A stretch of DNA of 64,000 nt from Heliocidaris tuberculata. Taxonomy: Eukaryota > Echinodermata > Echinoidea > Camarodonta > Echinometridae. The notes under the pieces are model-generated. The model worked only from the letters and a program-made list of their open reading frames with translations. It was not told the DNA's origin and did no database searches. Below, piece after piece: positions 12,401 to 27,400 of this stretch. The stretch spans positions 1,497,500 through 1,561,499 of the forward strand of contig CM046844.1 of the NCBI GenBank assembly GCA_025618425.1, written 5' to 3'. Both the position numbers and the translations under genes were made by a program. Position 1 is the first letter of the stretch. Each line of letters opens with the position of its first letter.

Positions 12401-15400
12401 CATCCCCCCCCCCCCCCCCCCATTTTAAAACCCAACTGGCATACCTTAAGTACACAATAAAAAAAAATTGCCTCCTTAATTGTATACTTTTCCAGCTCTG
12501 TGCCCCCTCTTTTACAAAATCCTGGATCCGCCCCTGAATAAAAAGTTACAATTATTGTTATAAGCTACTGAAATCCTTGACTCGGATTGGCTGAGAGCAA
12601 ATTTGTCACAAATATGGGGCGGTTGTTATTGATAACAAGTTTTATGAAACAGGGTCCTGACTCCATACTCACGCTACAGGATTGAATGGCATGGTGATGA
12701 GGCCATAGATAAAGACAATGATTCCAATGATAGAGGCTGGCAGTAACCATCCTGTGTATAAACCTACAAGATGAGTTATTAGAGAGGAACACAACATAAT
12801 CATGGTAAGAACATTCTGTATTCTTATAGCGCATAACACAATCATATTAATTAATTTACCTATCATGCATCAATCTATTGCACATAGAAACACATGCTGT
12901 ACCAGAGATCCCTATCAGAGTGGATTTCCCATTGATTCACATCAAAGAACTTGTACCTGATGGTAATACTTATTCAAATTATCTATATTTAATAACCCAA
13001 TATCAACAAAAATATGTAATTAAAATGAAATTTCACTCAACTCAAACAACTGCAAATACAAGATAATTAGAATATTATTATCATAAATATAATTTTTTTT
13101 TTAACCCAAACTGTCCACTTTCAGACCATCTTATTTAAGTTTGTCTTCTAAGTTTTGTTTCAGACTCTCACCTAAATGTATTATATGAACTATACTACTT
13201 TGTTCACAAGATCTATTTGGATTTGGTTTAAATTTGCAAAACTGACATTTACTAATAGTGTCTTTATGTTCTTTACTGTCTTTTAACAAGAGTTCTTTTA
13301 AACATTTCAGAGGTGTCGTAGTCGAGTGGTTTAAACACTTGACTGGAGATGGGAAGGTCGTGGGTTCGAACCCCGGCACGGCACTACAGTCCTTTGGCAA
13401 GACATTAATCTACATTTGCCACTCTCCACCAAGGTGTTCAATGGGTACCGGCAGGAATGAATATTATTATTATTATTATTATTATCAAAAGCTCTCTTTG
13501 AGCGTTTAAAGGCTACGTTGTTACTTTCTCCTGTACAATTTTTCCAGTGCCTACCAAGCCAGGCGAAATAGAGACCAATCTTCTCTCCAAAGTACTCCCT
13601 GATATGATCCATAGGTTGGTACTTAGCCCAAGCTCCCCATCTAGCCCAGTACTTCTTCAGGATCTGTCGCTTGTTCCAGTCTTCAACCTTCACCCCTGGG
13701 CCAGGGTATTTATCAGGTCCCTGTCAAAGGGCAAAGGTCAATGATTGTTGATACAAAAATGGGTTGAAATGTCATCCTATTGTATTTTAGTACGTGCAGT
13801 TTCTATCAAAACAATAAATACATGGTTGTAACATAAAAGAAGAAAATAAAATATTATTTATGATCAAGAATAGCAATATACTATAACACCTTTTCTCACA
13901 CAGTTTTTCTGTTATATTAATATGGTTTATACAGTGTATATTACCATTGTCATATTGTCATTACATTGTAATATGATAATTGTCATTAAGCATCAAAATG
14001 AGTTATATTGTTAAAACATTTCTTTCCCTATTAAACTACTGCATGTTCACACTTGTCCTTTGTTTCCATATATACATCATGATACTTTATATTACAACCT
14101 GCTATGAACCCTGATTCTTATTACTGCTATTTTGTATGATGCAAATTTGTATATTGCTTTACTCCCTTTCTTTGAAATAAAGAAATGATTACAAACAATA
14201 CATGTACTGTTCATGAAGCCACATGTGTATATAGAAATGATTTAAAGGGGGAAAAAGAACAGAAAAATATAAATTCTACAATAGAAAATTCAAGATAGAT
14301 GCACAAAAGGATAAAATAGGCAATGAAAATCACTTTGTTCAAAACTTTTGTCTTTTAGCACCTTTAAGATAGATTTATCGCACATTTCAACTAATTTTAT
14401 TCTAACTTTAGGACACAGTTAATGTTCAGTGTAGGGAAACCTGTCAAAAAAGGTCACATAAGGGAAAGAGTAAAAGTGCCCATTGAAAACATGTGACCTT
14501 TCTACACAGGTTGTACAGGGTGTATTTCCTCCTAGAGGAAGACATTGAAGGTGACCACTATAGACAGGTGACCTGTATTGAAAAGAGGCTACTAAGACAG
14601 GCTTGACTGTAGAATATTCAAGGCACTAATGTTACTCATTTAGAAAAGTAAGTTTTAACCTTTTAGTCACTAAACAGCCATGGACCGCCCTTCCTATTAC
14701 TCAAAGAACCGCCCGGGACCACCCGTAGACTTTGTCCTGTGTTAACATTACAGCAAATGTATTGTAGGGGATATTGGGTACTGAAATTTTGTGTGTGCTA
14801 TCTTTACCCACAAGTCATTTAGAATCCGCATTGAATCGATGCGTTACTGTGGAAAGTTTTTGCGTACAGCAGAGAGTCTATGCCGCAAGATGGTTTACTG
14901 AGACGGAGTTCAGTGAGTAAATGACTACAATACGCGTAATCCTCAGGTGCTAAAAGGTTAAAACTGATTTTTTTTGTCGACACACTTGAATAGCTTACAT
15001 CATGTAGAGGGAATGCTGCATGAAAGATTTCCTCTTCAAGTAGTCTGCTGATTCCCACCTCTGCTCTCTTGCGCTTGCCGTACGTCGTCGTCTCTAGGAT
15101 TTCGTTGACAACACGGGTTCGGTCTACATTACTGAAGAATTGGTCTTTGTGATCACTATTGAGGTACCTAAATATGGTGAGTTTATAAAGAAGAAGTTAA
15201 AAGTCTATAAAGAAGAGGTTAAAAGTCCATACATATATTAATTACAAAAAGAGAAACATTCACGTTAAAAGAGACATGCATTAAACTAAACCCAGGAAAG
15301 TGGTCTTTATAGACAACTACATGAAGCCTTCTTTTCTGAAAAGCTTTATTCCCATGTAATGGTATGTGGTGGTGATAAAGTCATTACAAAATGGAGGGGT

Positions 15401-18400
15401 GATGAAGAGATGAAAACAGAACATGCCCAGAAACCAGAAAATAAAGTTAAAGTCCAGTTTTTTATTTGAAAATGAAAAAGAAATTAATTCTTTGAGTGCT
15501 ACATCTAAAATACCTATACCTTGTCACATATTCAGGTCAAGCTAATCAAGTATTCAGAAGCCCTGGAAGAACCTTTTGTGAGGTAAATATAATAAATCCC
15601 TAATATTTACTACTGACACCAATATCTGCATACAGATGTCCAACTCTCCTATTCATAATGCTGTCTCAACTTCTCTAAATTACTAAACTAGCCCCAGAAA
15701 TTTAATGGTTGTAATGCCACCCCTTTTTTTTCCAAAAGTGCATCCCACTATGCTTACATAGCCCCTGTACCCTACAATGTACAAGTACAGTGCACCCCTG
15801 TACTTTCTGGTTTTTGGACACGAAGCAGTAAGACCTATTTCTCTTCTCTAGGAATATATCATTTGTCTGAAATTTAAAAAGAACTTTGACATACAAGATA
15901 TTTTGAGGATTGACCACTGGCCTGGACTTACTTTTTGATCTTGTTGACCCTGAAGGCACAAGTCATGAAATCTGGAGGCTGATTGGGAACATCTTGACAG
16001 AGGAAGCTCTTCTTAATGCCCATCTTCTTCAGGAATTGATCAGATGTATTCTTGGGTATATTCAACAAGGCCTGTCAAAGAAAATGGGATTAATTTAGCC
16101 ACCAATGCCATGCTATGGTAAATGTACTAATGTTGTTGTCTGCTCAGTTCAAAGGGTATTAAAGGCATTGATTAACTTTGCCCAGGATTGAAAAAAAATT
16201 CACTGTTCCAGCTGATGCTGTAATCATAATTGCAAACCTTTAGCTCAGACAGGAATCGCCTGAGTTTTATAAGCTAATCGGTCGTTTATATATCAAGATA
16301 TTTACGATTGAACATTGATGTCGGGATAGAGTACCACCGAACCCTAAAGAACTCTTACAGTTGGCATACCTCGCTCTATCACAGAATACCGTACGGGCTG
16401 GAAACCTGCTCTGAAATCGCCAAGCGCCGGTGCTTGGTTTTTGTGACTGCAGCGCAGCGAAGAAGCCGAGCGACTTGCGCTAGCGATTGATCGCGATTTT
16501 CTCTTTTTTAGGATAGTAAACGGGTTCCATTTTCTCTCATACTTTCACATATCCTTCATTATATATGTAGTTAGAGGACTGCACACAATTCACTGGCATT
16601 TGAGCTGATTTTACAATTTTTCACAAAGTTAATCAATCACTTTAACCCAATGGATACATGAACCATGTGGCCCCTGTATTACACTATGGGAATGAGACAA
16701 CTCAGTAGTAATCGGAATAACCCTTTGGAGACAAAAAATTGGCCACATTTTGTGGTTTGGCTCAATAATTTTTGATTCAGAGCCCTAAATAATATACCAG
16801 ATGCATGAGTAGAAAGAACAAAAATTTCTGCACACACTTTGTCCATTTTTGTTGCATGACCGTATTGCGTTCGATGTCTAGAATTTTAAAACAAGAATAA
16901 GCTTTAAAATCCTTAAATTGGCAACACATTGAGAGGTTCAGAATCATTGTTTTTCATCAAAGTTGGGAATTTTTAAAACTTTTCGACAAAATATGTAACC
17001 ATGTATATTGTTTTCAAAAACATTACACCTTATGAGAACCATGTAGCACTAAAAGAAAATTATTATTGTTGCCAATTTGAAGAACAAAATGTGATCAATT
17101 TAGCCCTTAAATAATTTCTGTTCTGAAAGGGTTCACAGAGTTAATGCCCTCCTGGCTCTCAACAGATTATTTACAGAAGGCACTAAAAAAATAAAGAAAT
17201 ACAACAGAAGAAAATATATCTATTTTAACAGTACACCAAAAGACATAAATAATGCCTTCTTTAAGATAACAATTACAAGCTTTTCTTCCAAAATTAAAAA
17301 CAATAATTTATTCATTCATTATTTGTTTGCTTTATTTCATACTGCAGGGTTTCAATGCCAGTTCAGTCTCCAAATTTATTCACATGTATACCAAATCTTT
17401 TATCTTTGGACAAGTCTGAATGCAGGAATTACTGTAAAACCATAAACTTTCATTAACAGGCATTTAATGCTCGCAAATTTCGCAAACGTTTCAGGTTTGC
17501 GAAAGTTTCATGCCTCAAAATTATTTAATCATAATTGACATGCTAAAGTTTTGCAAATCGCAAAAGTTTCTTGCAGTGAAAAGGGCTGCTGTTTACAATT
17601 TTTCTGGTTTTACAGTAGAAGAACAAATATGTATTATTACAACACTTTCAACATTGTATGAAGGGTAACTTCCAATTTAAAAGAATAGAACTGTTCACAA
17701 ACATATTCAAATTTTAAGCATACTTTTAAAACAGTGGTTGTTCTTGACAACCTGAAAGCTTGTCAGAGGCTTGTCAGACATAACAACAAGTAATGTATGC
17801 AAACTGGATTCCAAGTATTGTAGTTCATTCAAATAACAGGTTAATGGATACCTTGTTACTAGGTCCTCAGGAAAGAAACATCCATAAATTTGAATAACTT
17901 TGTGAACAGGTCTATTGAATAATATTTGTAGGCTTTTTATATGTATACAAGCCAACAAGATGGCCCCAATAATAATCAAAACACTTAACTCCAGTATTCA
18001 TGTAATAGGCCGATAGTACATTTAACTAGAATGTAAAAGAGACCTAGAAAAAAGAGGCCTTGATATAGCATACAGAAGTTTAACAAAAGGAGAAAGGGTA
18101 TAAGCTGTATTACTGTTCATTAGGCCATGATATGGAATGAATACCCACAGTTCCATTCACAAAAGAAAAGGGGTATGGAAAAAGGTTGAAGACACAATTC
18201 AAACAAACTTTTTGTCTGAGAGGCACTCTGTAGATTCACCTGAGTAATTTCTGAAATACTCAGAAGGGTACGGGGTTAATTGCATTCTGTGAGCAATTTT
18301 CGTATAAATCAGAAAAGTACTGAAATAAAATAATGAATCAAACTATCAAACAGATATCCCCTATCAAAGGCCCCAAATCTTAAAGGATTATCTCTTGAAC

Positions 18401-21400
18401 AGGTTAAGATGTAGTTTAGTAAAGCTTACAGAATTCCTGGCATTTTTCATTTTGAGAGAACCTACCATAAGAGTTTTTATCGTACACGAGAATGGCTGTA
18501 CATATATGTCTGATTCTTTAAAATAAAGTTGAGTTCTGGTCATGCCAATACATTTCATGGGATATGTTTGCTACGATGTTCATCGAAACTGTCATATAAG
18601 GAATGACAAAGCTTACAAATTATTTGGGCGATTCCGTGAAGTGTGTCCCGTACGACATATGACATTTATCCATATATTTCATCCAAAATCGAAAAATCTC
18701 TTGATAACACCATGTCTATAGGCAGTGATACCAAAAAGTGCCATTATTCAATGGTCATAACAAGAGACTCTTCACTTTTGGATGAAATATTTGGCCATAC
18801 CAAAAAGTGTGTTGCATTCTCAACCATGCGCGCGCGCGTATCACTTTCCCTCTGCAATTCCCTCCATAGAACCCTGTAGCCGGTACATTCATCATGAAAA
18901 ACGTAAATTTCAACTTTTAGAAATACTTATATCTTTTTCACTTTTTAACAATTTAATTCAGTTAAAAAGGAATATGAATATTGAAGAAACAAAGAAGCTG
19001 CTGAGCATAAAAATGTAATCATCTTATATGTAGAATTCTGGCCAATTTTGTTTGAAAACGGCCTTTTTATGTTGCCTCACAAAAACGTAGAACACCCAAA
19101 TTACACGTGTTTCTATGGGGAAAGTAATCGACTCGCAGTGACAGGTAATTTTGTTAATTGGTTAGCAGTGCTGTTTATGGTGGGAATTAACCAGTTAAAA
19201 GGTTTCTTAAAAGAGTAAGAGTTCTAGGTTTGACCTTTCTTATTTTGACTTCTACTGGTTTTGTAGAATTCTGGCCTTTTCATGAATTAGTTATGAAATA
19301 TTTTGTGTTTTTAGACTGATTCTGTGCGCGCGCACCACTGATCTCTACAGAGATCAGTGGCACGCACGTGTCATTCTGATGACATTCAGGCTACGCGCAG
19401 ATGCAACAAATTGCCCGAAACTTATTGACATGAAAGGCCTATGTCGTATGGGACACATTGCGCAGAATGGCCCATTTTTCATCTTTCCCAAAACTCAACC
19501 TCCTCTTTAACACAGTCTGTAGGCCTATCATGTCTGATTCTTAACCCTTTCAGGACAGGAATTATTATTTAAGGGCTAAATGAATCACATTTTGTTCTTC
19601 AAATTGGCAACAATAATATTTTTCTTTTAGTTCTACATGGTTAAAACAAGGTGTAATGTCTTTGAAAACAATATATATGGTTAGGAATTTTGTCAAAAAG
19701 TTGAAAAAATTGCCAATTTTGATCAAAAACAATGATTTTGAACCTCTCAATGTGTTGCCAATTTAAGGATTTTAAAGCTTATTCTCCTTTTCAAAATTCC
19801 TTGCATCAAACACAATATGGTCATGCAACGAAAATGAACATAGTGTGTGCAGAAATTTTTGCTCTTTCTACTCATGTGTCTTATATAATTTTTTAGAGCT
19901 CTGAATCAAAAGTTATTGAGCCAAACCACAAAATGTGGTGAATTGTCTCGAAAGGGTTAAAGTGTACCAACCATCTGAAAAAAGAATTTGTATACCGCTA
20001 GAAGTATAAAATTAACCTCAAAGAACTTTATCTGAAATTCTGCAGGTCAACTGCTTAGGAGTATGAAGGAAATAAAGGATAACATGAAGGTGCTCACGCG
20101 GAACCGAACCTCTGAGTTGAGTTCCGTGTGAGCCCTTATCTTGGCGAACGCGTACGGGTGCATTGAGTAATCTAATCACGAGTCGCTTCTATGCTTATAG
20201 AGAGTATAATTAAACTTGTAATATCTCTTATTAGAAGTGATATTCGAAGCTTGCATTTGGAATATAATAGAATGACATGGAACCTCCAACATATACAGAG
20301 TAAAATACATGTATTTTTTGGTGATTGATACCCTTTAAAGCAGGTACATGTAGTATCCTATCATGTACAGCATGTTTGTTTAGACTAGCTAGCAAAATGT
20401 AAAGAAACTCACAAAAACTTGCTGGAAATCATAATCGCGGAAAATAAAGACACACAATATGGGACCACATGTCCTAGTGCTTGACATGCATTTGAGTCAG
20501 AACTACTAGATCGATACACATGCAACTACTGTATGCGGGACCTTTGTGTGCATCAAATTATTATTGTTTTCTTTCCCTTACATGCCTTGCCCCATAATTC
20601 TTCTAAGGGAGACAGCCCTTTTTCCCATTGAGATCCTTAAATACTTGGCTAGACTATTCAGACATCTGAACAAAATCAATTAAAATGTTCCATCAGTAAA
20701 TACTCAGGGATTTTCAAAAAGTAACTCTCTACATGTACAATCACTTATATCAGTATATGTATGTAAATATGTGACCCTCCACCACAAAACGACCAATAAG
20801 TCGCAATGGTTAGAGTAAACAGCTGAAAAAGGTGGTTTGGGGTGGAAATTTTGATTTTAATTTTTTTTGTATTTTCTGAAAGTTCATTTTTTAATCTACC
20901 ATCTGACAAAATTTCAGGTTAAAATACCTTGTTGAAATATGTTTTTACTCTCATTCAAAATGACCATGTTTTCCTAGACATTCAAACTTTGTGTGTCAAC
21001 TTGCTGGGATTGTACTTCACATCGCTTTTCTGGTATAGCTTAAAAACTATGCACTGTCTGATATTCAAAATCTAAATAAACAAAGAAATATATCTATTCT
21101 AAAGGTATGGAAAGTTTCGACCAAATCCAATTAGTACTTCACAGTGTATGCTAGGGAGTTTTGACTCAACCTTTTGTGCGACAAACAATAGGACACAGAT
21201 TAGGCGCTCTCAAATGGTCACTCTTCTTTAGAGCCCGTTTTCTCTATTGTTTTGGTCATTAGCCTGTCTGACACATTGGAATTCTCATTGTAATTTACAA
21301 GGGTTTGCTTAGTCCATACAAGACAAGTTATATATCATTTTAAAGCTTAGAATCTAAGCTTTCAAAATGTGTTGAAATTTTAAAAACCCAAATTTCCGAC

Positions 21401-24400
21401 TTATTGGTCGTTTTGTGGTGGAGGGTCACATATGCAAATTAAGGGAAACAAATGGCCAGTAATTTGTCATCAGTCAGCCATTTTTCACTCAATTTGCTGG
21501 ATGCACAGAGGTCTGCCCATTCAAATCCATGTAGCAATTATATTGTAGTTTATATAGATCTGTCAGCTATTGAAGCATGCACAGTACTAATTAAAAAATG
21601 TATTTGCTTAGAGCAAACAGATACATGTTGTTGTATGCAGATTACATCTGTTTGCAATCAAACAGATTAAAGTTACCTTATCTGAACGATTATTGCATCA
21701 ATTGCATCATTTCTTCCTACTGATAGAAGAAAGCTGATTTTTTTTCTTCTTAAGATTTATAAATAATAAACAGTAATGGAAAGGCACACATTTTAAAATG
21801 AAATCATGTTTTTTGTTGTTTATGTTTGTTTTGTTGTTGAAGAAGAACTAACTTAGCACTAACCTGCTACACTTTCTTACAACATTAAATGACTTCACTT
21901 TAATACTGTTTGTTTTTGCTTTTATTTTATTTGTTGAGGTTTTTTTTTTTTTCATTAATCACCGTTATCTAAATATATTTCATCTCCTTCACATACTTCA
22001 ATGCAATGGACTATCACATCACACTGTCACAAGCATAAAGCTGAATATTGATACAATAAAATACATCTGCACACTAACCACCTTTAATGAGTAAGCAAAC
22101 TAAACACACAAAAATGAGCCGGAAATATGCTGGTTAAAATGTCTTAATACAGTAATGCAAACGACACTTCAGAGATTTACAAGCACCCCCTCCCCCTTGA
22201 GTGAGTTGCTTTGTAATTTATCTAACCTTGGATATATGATATCAATATCAAATCACTGCTAGCTGTTCCTCACTTAGTGCTTCAGTGAATATTAAATGAA
22301 GGATGCAGTAAATTTGAGGGTACTTTGTGCACTCTTAGTGCTGTTGAGACTTATTGCTCCATTACTACCTTACTGGTTATATTTCATGTTTTAAAAAATT
22401 TCCTCCAACCGTCACGCTTTTGGCAATTCCGTCTTTGGGGGAAAATATTGACTTTATTAGAAGTAAAAAAGCAACTCACTCAAGGGGGAGGGGGTGATTT
22501 CAGCCTTGATCAGAAAAGTATGTTTGCAATCACGAAACATGGGGTGTTGAGAATTTTCTTTCTTTCTTTCTTTTCTTTTTTTTTTTTTTTGTTCTTTCTT
22601 TCTTTCTTTCTTTTTTCTTTCTTTGCTCTTTCTTTCTGTCTTTCTTTGCTCTTTCTTTCTTTTTTTTCCTTTTCTTTCTTTCTTTCTTTCTTTCTTCCTT
22701 AATTCCTTCCTTCCTTCCTTCCTTAGTTCCTTCCTTTCTTTTTTCCTTTCTTTCTAACTTTCAAGAAAATTAGATGTAAGAAAACAAGTTTCTGTCCATT
22801 GAGAAATATTTGAATGAAAACAAGTTCCTCTTATGAACAGTTCATGTGTCAAAATCTATGGGTAATTGAAACACTGTTTGGATCTGCTTCTAGCTCAAGT
22901 ATAATGTACTCAAAATTCACATTATAAAAGGGGACTTTAAGACTCAATGTATGTTGGATTAGTCAGTGAAAGCAGCAGATCAACATATAATTGATTTGGA
23001 AATGCAGATGGCTCAACGAAGTATGCAGTGCAGTGGGTTTTTAACAAGCATATGATGTGGTTCTCCTACACACAAGACTTCCATTTACATCCTGTCCAAG
23101 AGACAGTGAATTGAAATATTTCATAACCTGCTTCTATGGAACAGGGACAGGACACAACAACACACAACGTAGGTTTCAGCCATCCACCAGAACTTGATCT
23201 TGATGGATACGGCTCAACACTCCTAGTGGAGTAAAACGAGTCGGGTGGGTGTGCGCAAAAATAATGAAATACTAATTATTGATAATGTTGTTGTAATTTA
23301 ACTTTGAACAATTTGGGATTTTGAGTGTTAACTATTGTTTCCGGTAACAAATTCCAATCAGTAAGTGTTCTAGGAAGAAAAGAATATTTAAAAGAATCTT
23401 TATTAGTGCTAATTTCGATGTATGATTTATTGTGAGATCTTCTCGTTAATCTAGTGACAGGTTGCAGCAGGTCCCGGACTGGGATTGAGAGGTAGCCCTC
23501 ATGGGCTTTGAACTGATCTTAGTCATTGTCAGCCTACATGAACACTTGACATGGCAATGTGAAGGTCGTGGGTTCAAGCCTGGCATGCATCTAACATGTC
23601 TCCTTTATCTACAAGACCCATGATGCTCTATTAAACTGAGCCTACTCATGACCAATGGGTTCAAACAGGAATGTACTTACAGTAAGTGGTGCTTTCAAGC
23701 CAAGCTCCTCTGCAAAGAACATCAGGGTCTTCCACGGAGCATGGAGCTTGTGGTAGGTGATGATCTTCTTCTCTGACTCCACCACGTCTTCCTCTATCTG
23801 GATCCCAGCCCTCTGGATGGTCTCAAGGAACTTCTTCCTCCAGGCTGCATGCTGCTGATCCTTGGCGTCTTCCTCATTGGGAGGGAGGTTACTGGCACGT
23901 CTGTCCTGCCTCTCTTTCTCCTTCTTCTGAAGCTGTTTTTCCGTAAGCCGCTCCTCCTCATGGACCAGCACAAAATCTAATGAAAGATGTCATACATAGA
24001 CCTCATACTCAGTACAGTGTATCAAAATTCGTAAACATTTTAAAAAATAATTTTAGATGCTGCCCACATTTTGTGACATAACATTCTCAATCACTATACT
24101 GCTCCCAAACTGTTGAGTAGAATAAACTACCAAGAATTTTCTATACCCAGCAATATCTTAATATCTTCAGAAATCATCTAAAAATTCCACTATTCAGTTA
24201 ATAACATCATACTACAGCCAATTTGAACATGAGTGTGCTATATAGATACATTTAAAAAAACGATGATTCATTTGATTAAAATTACTCTGCAAAGGACCTA
24301 TAAAAATGGCATAATTTCATCTCTTCCACAGTTTTGTGTTTAGGCAAATATTAACAATGCACATTTGTATGACGGCTTTATAATTCAATGCAGTTTCAAA

Positions 24401-27400
24401 CGAGCCATATTTTACACCAAAGTACAACATGAGCATAACATAAAGAATGAGAGAACATACCAATTTTTCTCTTTCCATCATTAAAGAATGTTCCAGGATG
24501 ATCATTACTGTTCCTTAATGTTGACAGTGTAAGGAGGGGATCCTGTGAGGATGTCTCGCCTTGCTATAAAATATAAAAGATAAATCATGGATATTTAAAC
24601 ATTGCAGTCATTGGCCTGTATTTTGAACTCCAGTTTAACTTAAATTGATTTAAGTTAAACCAGTCTAAGTGTGGTTTAAACCCAGTCTAAACTTGCCCTC
24701 CAAACCGGAGTTTTACAAAATCACATTCTGAACTCCACTTTAACTTAAACTCCAGTCTAAGTGTGGTTTAAGTTTGTACAGAAATTTAGACTGGACTTGC
24801 AGTTTAAGTCAGTTTTAATTACACTCTGGTTTAACTTATAGACTAGAGTTCAAAATATGGGGCATTGTGTTTAGACTTAATTTAACATATCATATGTCAT
24901 ATCGTATACATGCAGCTGTAAGAAAATATCAAGCATAATACATAAAACAGGAAGTTGTAAAGGCACTGAATATGATCAATGCAAGTAAGTACATATTCTT
25001 TTCATACAGATGATGGTATTCAAGCAAACGAGATGAACATTTTTTTTTTTCATTTTTGCCCAGTCCCTTTCTTTTACATGTAGAAAGGTACAGGGCATGA
25101 CATCAGAGAACACCCTACACGTACAGTTGCACACATAGACCTAGTTTTCCAATTACTAATTTCCTTCAATGGAATAACTTTCTTTTATGTAGTAAATGTT
25201 TCAGTTTAGATGCAGATTATAAGTCTGAGGCACCTTCAAACAAATTATATCTTTTACAACTATACCAACTCCAAGTCACAACATATTATTCACATTTGGT
25301 AATAAATAACTACCCATGAATATTAGATTTTAGTTTTAAGCTGGTATATATTTCTTCATTTGAAGGACTTGTTTTAATGGTGCTTCAAATGCCTTCAATA
25401 ACTCAAGTTTATACAATGAATGCATTTGCTATTCATTCTTTTCCGAAACATTTGACTAAGTTCCACTTTTAAATTACAACACCATTTCCTTATCTTAGCA
25501 TATGAAGTGTCAGTGTAATAACCAGGCATAAATCTCAATGAACATGCAGAGCTAAATATTGGTTTTTCATGTATAGAACTGTTGACAGTCAAGGTCTGTG
25601 TAGCATGTTTCTGCATGGGAGAAGCTGGTTTTTCATGGCTGAGTGACACATAGCCTGGATTCCAGGCAAAGGGAATTTATTATCCCCAATCCTAATCAAA
25701 ATTAATCAAACTAATTATGATCTTATCTATGCCCTCTCATGATCATCCTCTTGTTAAGAATAAAAACACATCATGGAAGTATTGAGAAGAATTATATACC
25801 GACGGAAAAATAAAATGGTATGACAATTCAAGAATCAGTGAAACTCATTACTCTACAGGTCATTGAAAATCTTTTTTTTTCAGGAAGCAAGGCTATACTT
25901 TGAGGCCGGGCATAACTCTAGTGTATATTACATATATTGTAATATATGACATTCCAAAGCAATCATACCCACTGCCCACATGTTATTCACATAAATCATG
26001 GTGTAACACAATGCAGTACTTCTGGAAAAGGCACCTAAACTGTATCATACGCTTATTTCTACATCAGGTACTCTTAAATTGACTTTATAAACACTCAAAA
26101 TCTAAGCTAAATAATATAAAAGTCATATTTGATTAAGAATTAGATACAGTTATGGATTTTACACCTTATATGATAAGTTTTAAAAAAAAATTGAACAAAT
26201 TTATAATGAAGTCCTATATTTACAAGACAAAAACACAGATTCATCTACAATAGTGGCCAAGATTAAAGGGTACATTTACCAATCACCCAAAAATATTTTG
26301 CTCTGTATGCTAGCCATTCCATGTTGTTATACTATATTCAAAATATGGGCTTCAAATATTACTTCTATAAAGAGATATCGCAAGTTTAATTAACTCTCTA
26401 TAGCATAAAAGCAGATCATGAGTAGACTACTCGACACACCTGACAGAACCCAACTTGGAGTTTGATTCTGCCAGCACACCTTCATGTTATCCTTTATTTC
26501 CTTCATACTCATTTACTGTTGACCTATAGAATGCCAAATAAAGTTCCTTGAAGTTTGAGCTTGATTTTATACTTTATTATTATTATTATTATTTTATTTG
26601 GCAGAAGTCACATAATATAGAAATAACAACACAGAAATGACAATAATTGCAGTTCACACAAAAGCACATGGACACTGGATGCACCTGGCTGAGCTGCCAG
26701 GATTTGGGCAAAGTTAACCAAATAACTGTAGTCCGCAGACCGCCCTTACCTATATCCCAACCAGGTGCATCCAGTGCCGTAGGTTTGTGTGACTAAGACA
26801 AGAAAAATCTCATTCATAATAAAAACACAAACGCAAAAAATTATACATGTATAAAAACGCAAATTACATTACACTAGACCAAAAGAATTCCACAGGTGTT
26901 GAATCACACTCCGGAGACTCGAGACCGCACAAGCTAAAATAAAATGCGGCACAATACAAGATTACAAAGCAACTGCCTCTCCACCCCCTCCCCTTCCTAT
27001 TCCGAATTCAATCGCAAAGGGACAATAATCACCCCCACCCCTGCGTCCTCGATGAGATTACCTTTTTTAAAAATCACTGAAATTACTTGTAAAGAAGGAA
27101 CGAAGACCCTGGACGTGCCTCGCCGACCCCACCCACAATCCATTCCATACATGTAAGACACACCAAGCCCTTCAACAAAACAAATACTTCACTCACACTC
27201 ACATTCAAATTTAAAAAGAAAAGGTGGAATGGAATGTGAGAAAGGATCGGAGAGGCACATCAACAACAATTTACGGCATAACCAAACAATAAAGAATAAA
27301 ATCATGATCATTAAGTTTGCTTACATTACAAAACATCCCACGTATTGTAACAAAATACATGTATGTATCCGGAGTGTGATATCAACCCTGAGAAATTAAA

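Noticed and set aside
13312..13384. A tRNA gene (A and B boxes, tRNA-like head)
   Set aside because: It is followed by a SINE body and an ATT tail, and the cloverleaf is imperfect; a SINE explains it better.
22325..22702. A 125-residue Phe/Ser/Leu-rich protein
   Set aside because: Most of the frame is a translated CTTT microsatellite.
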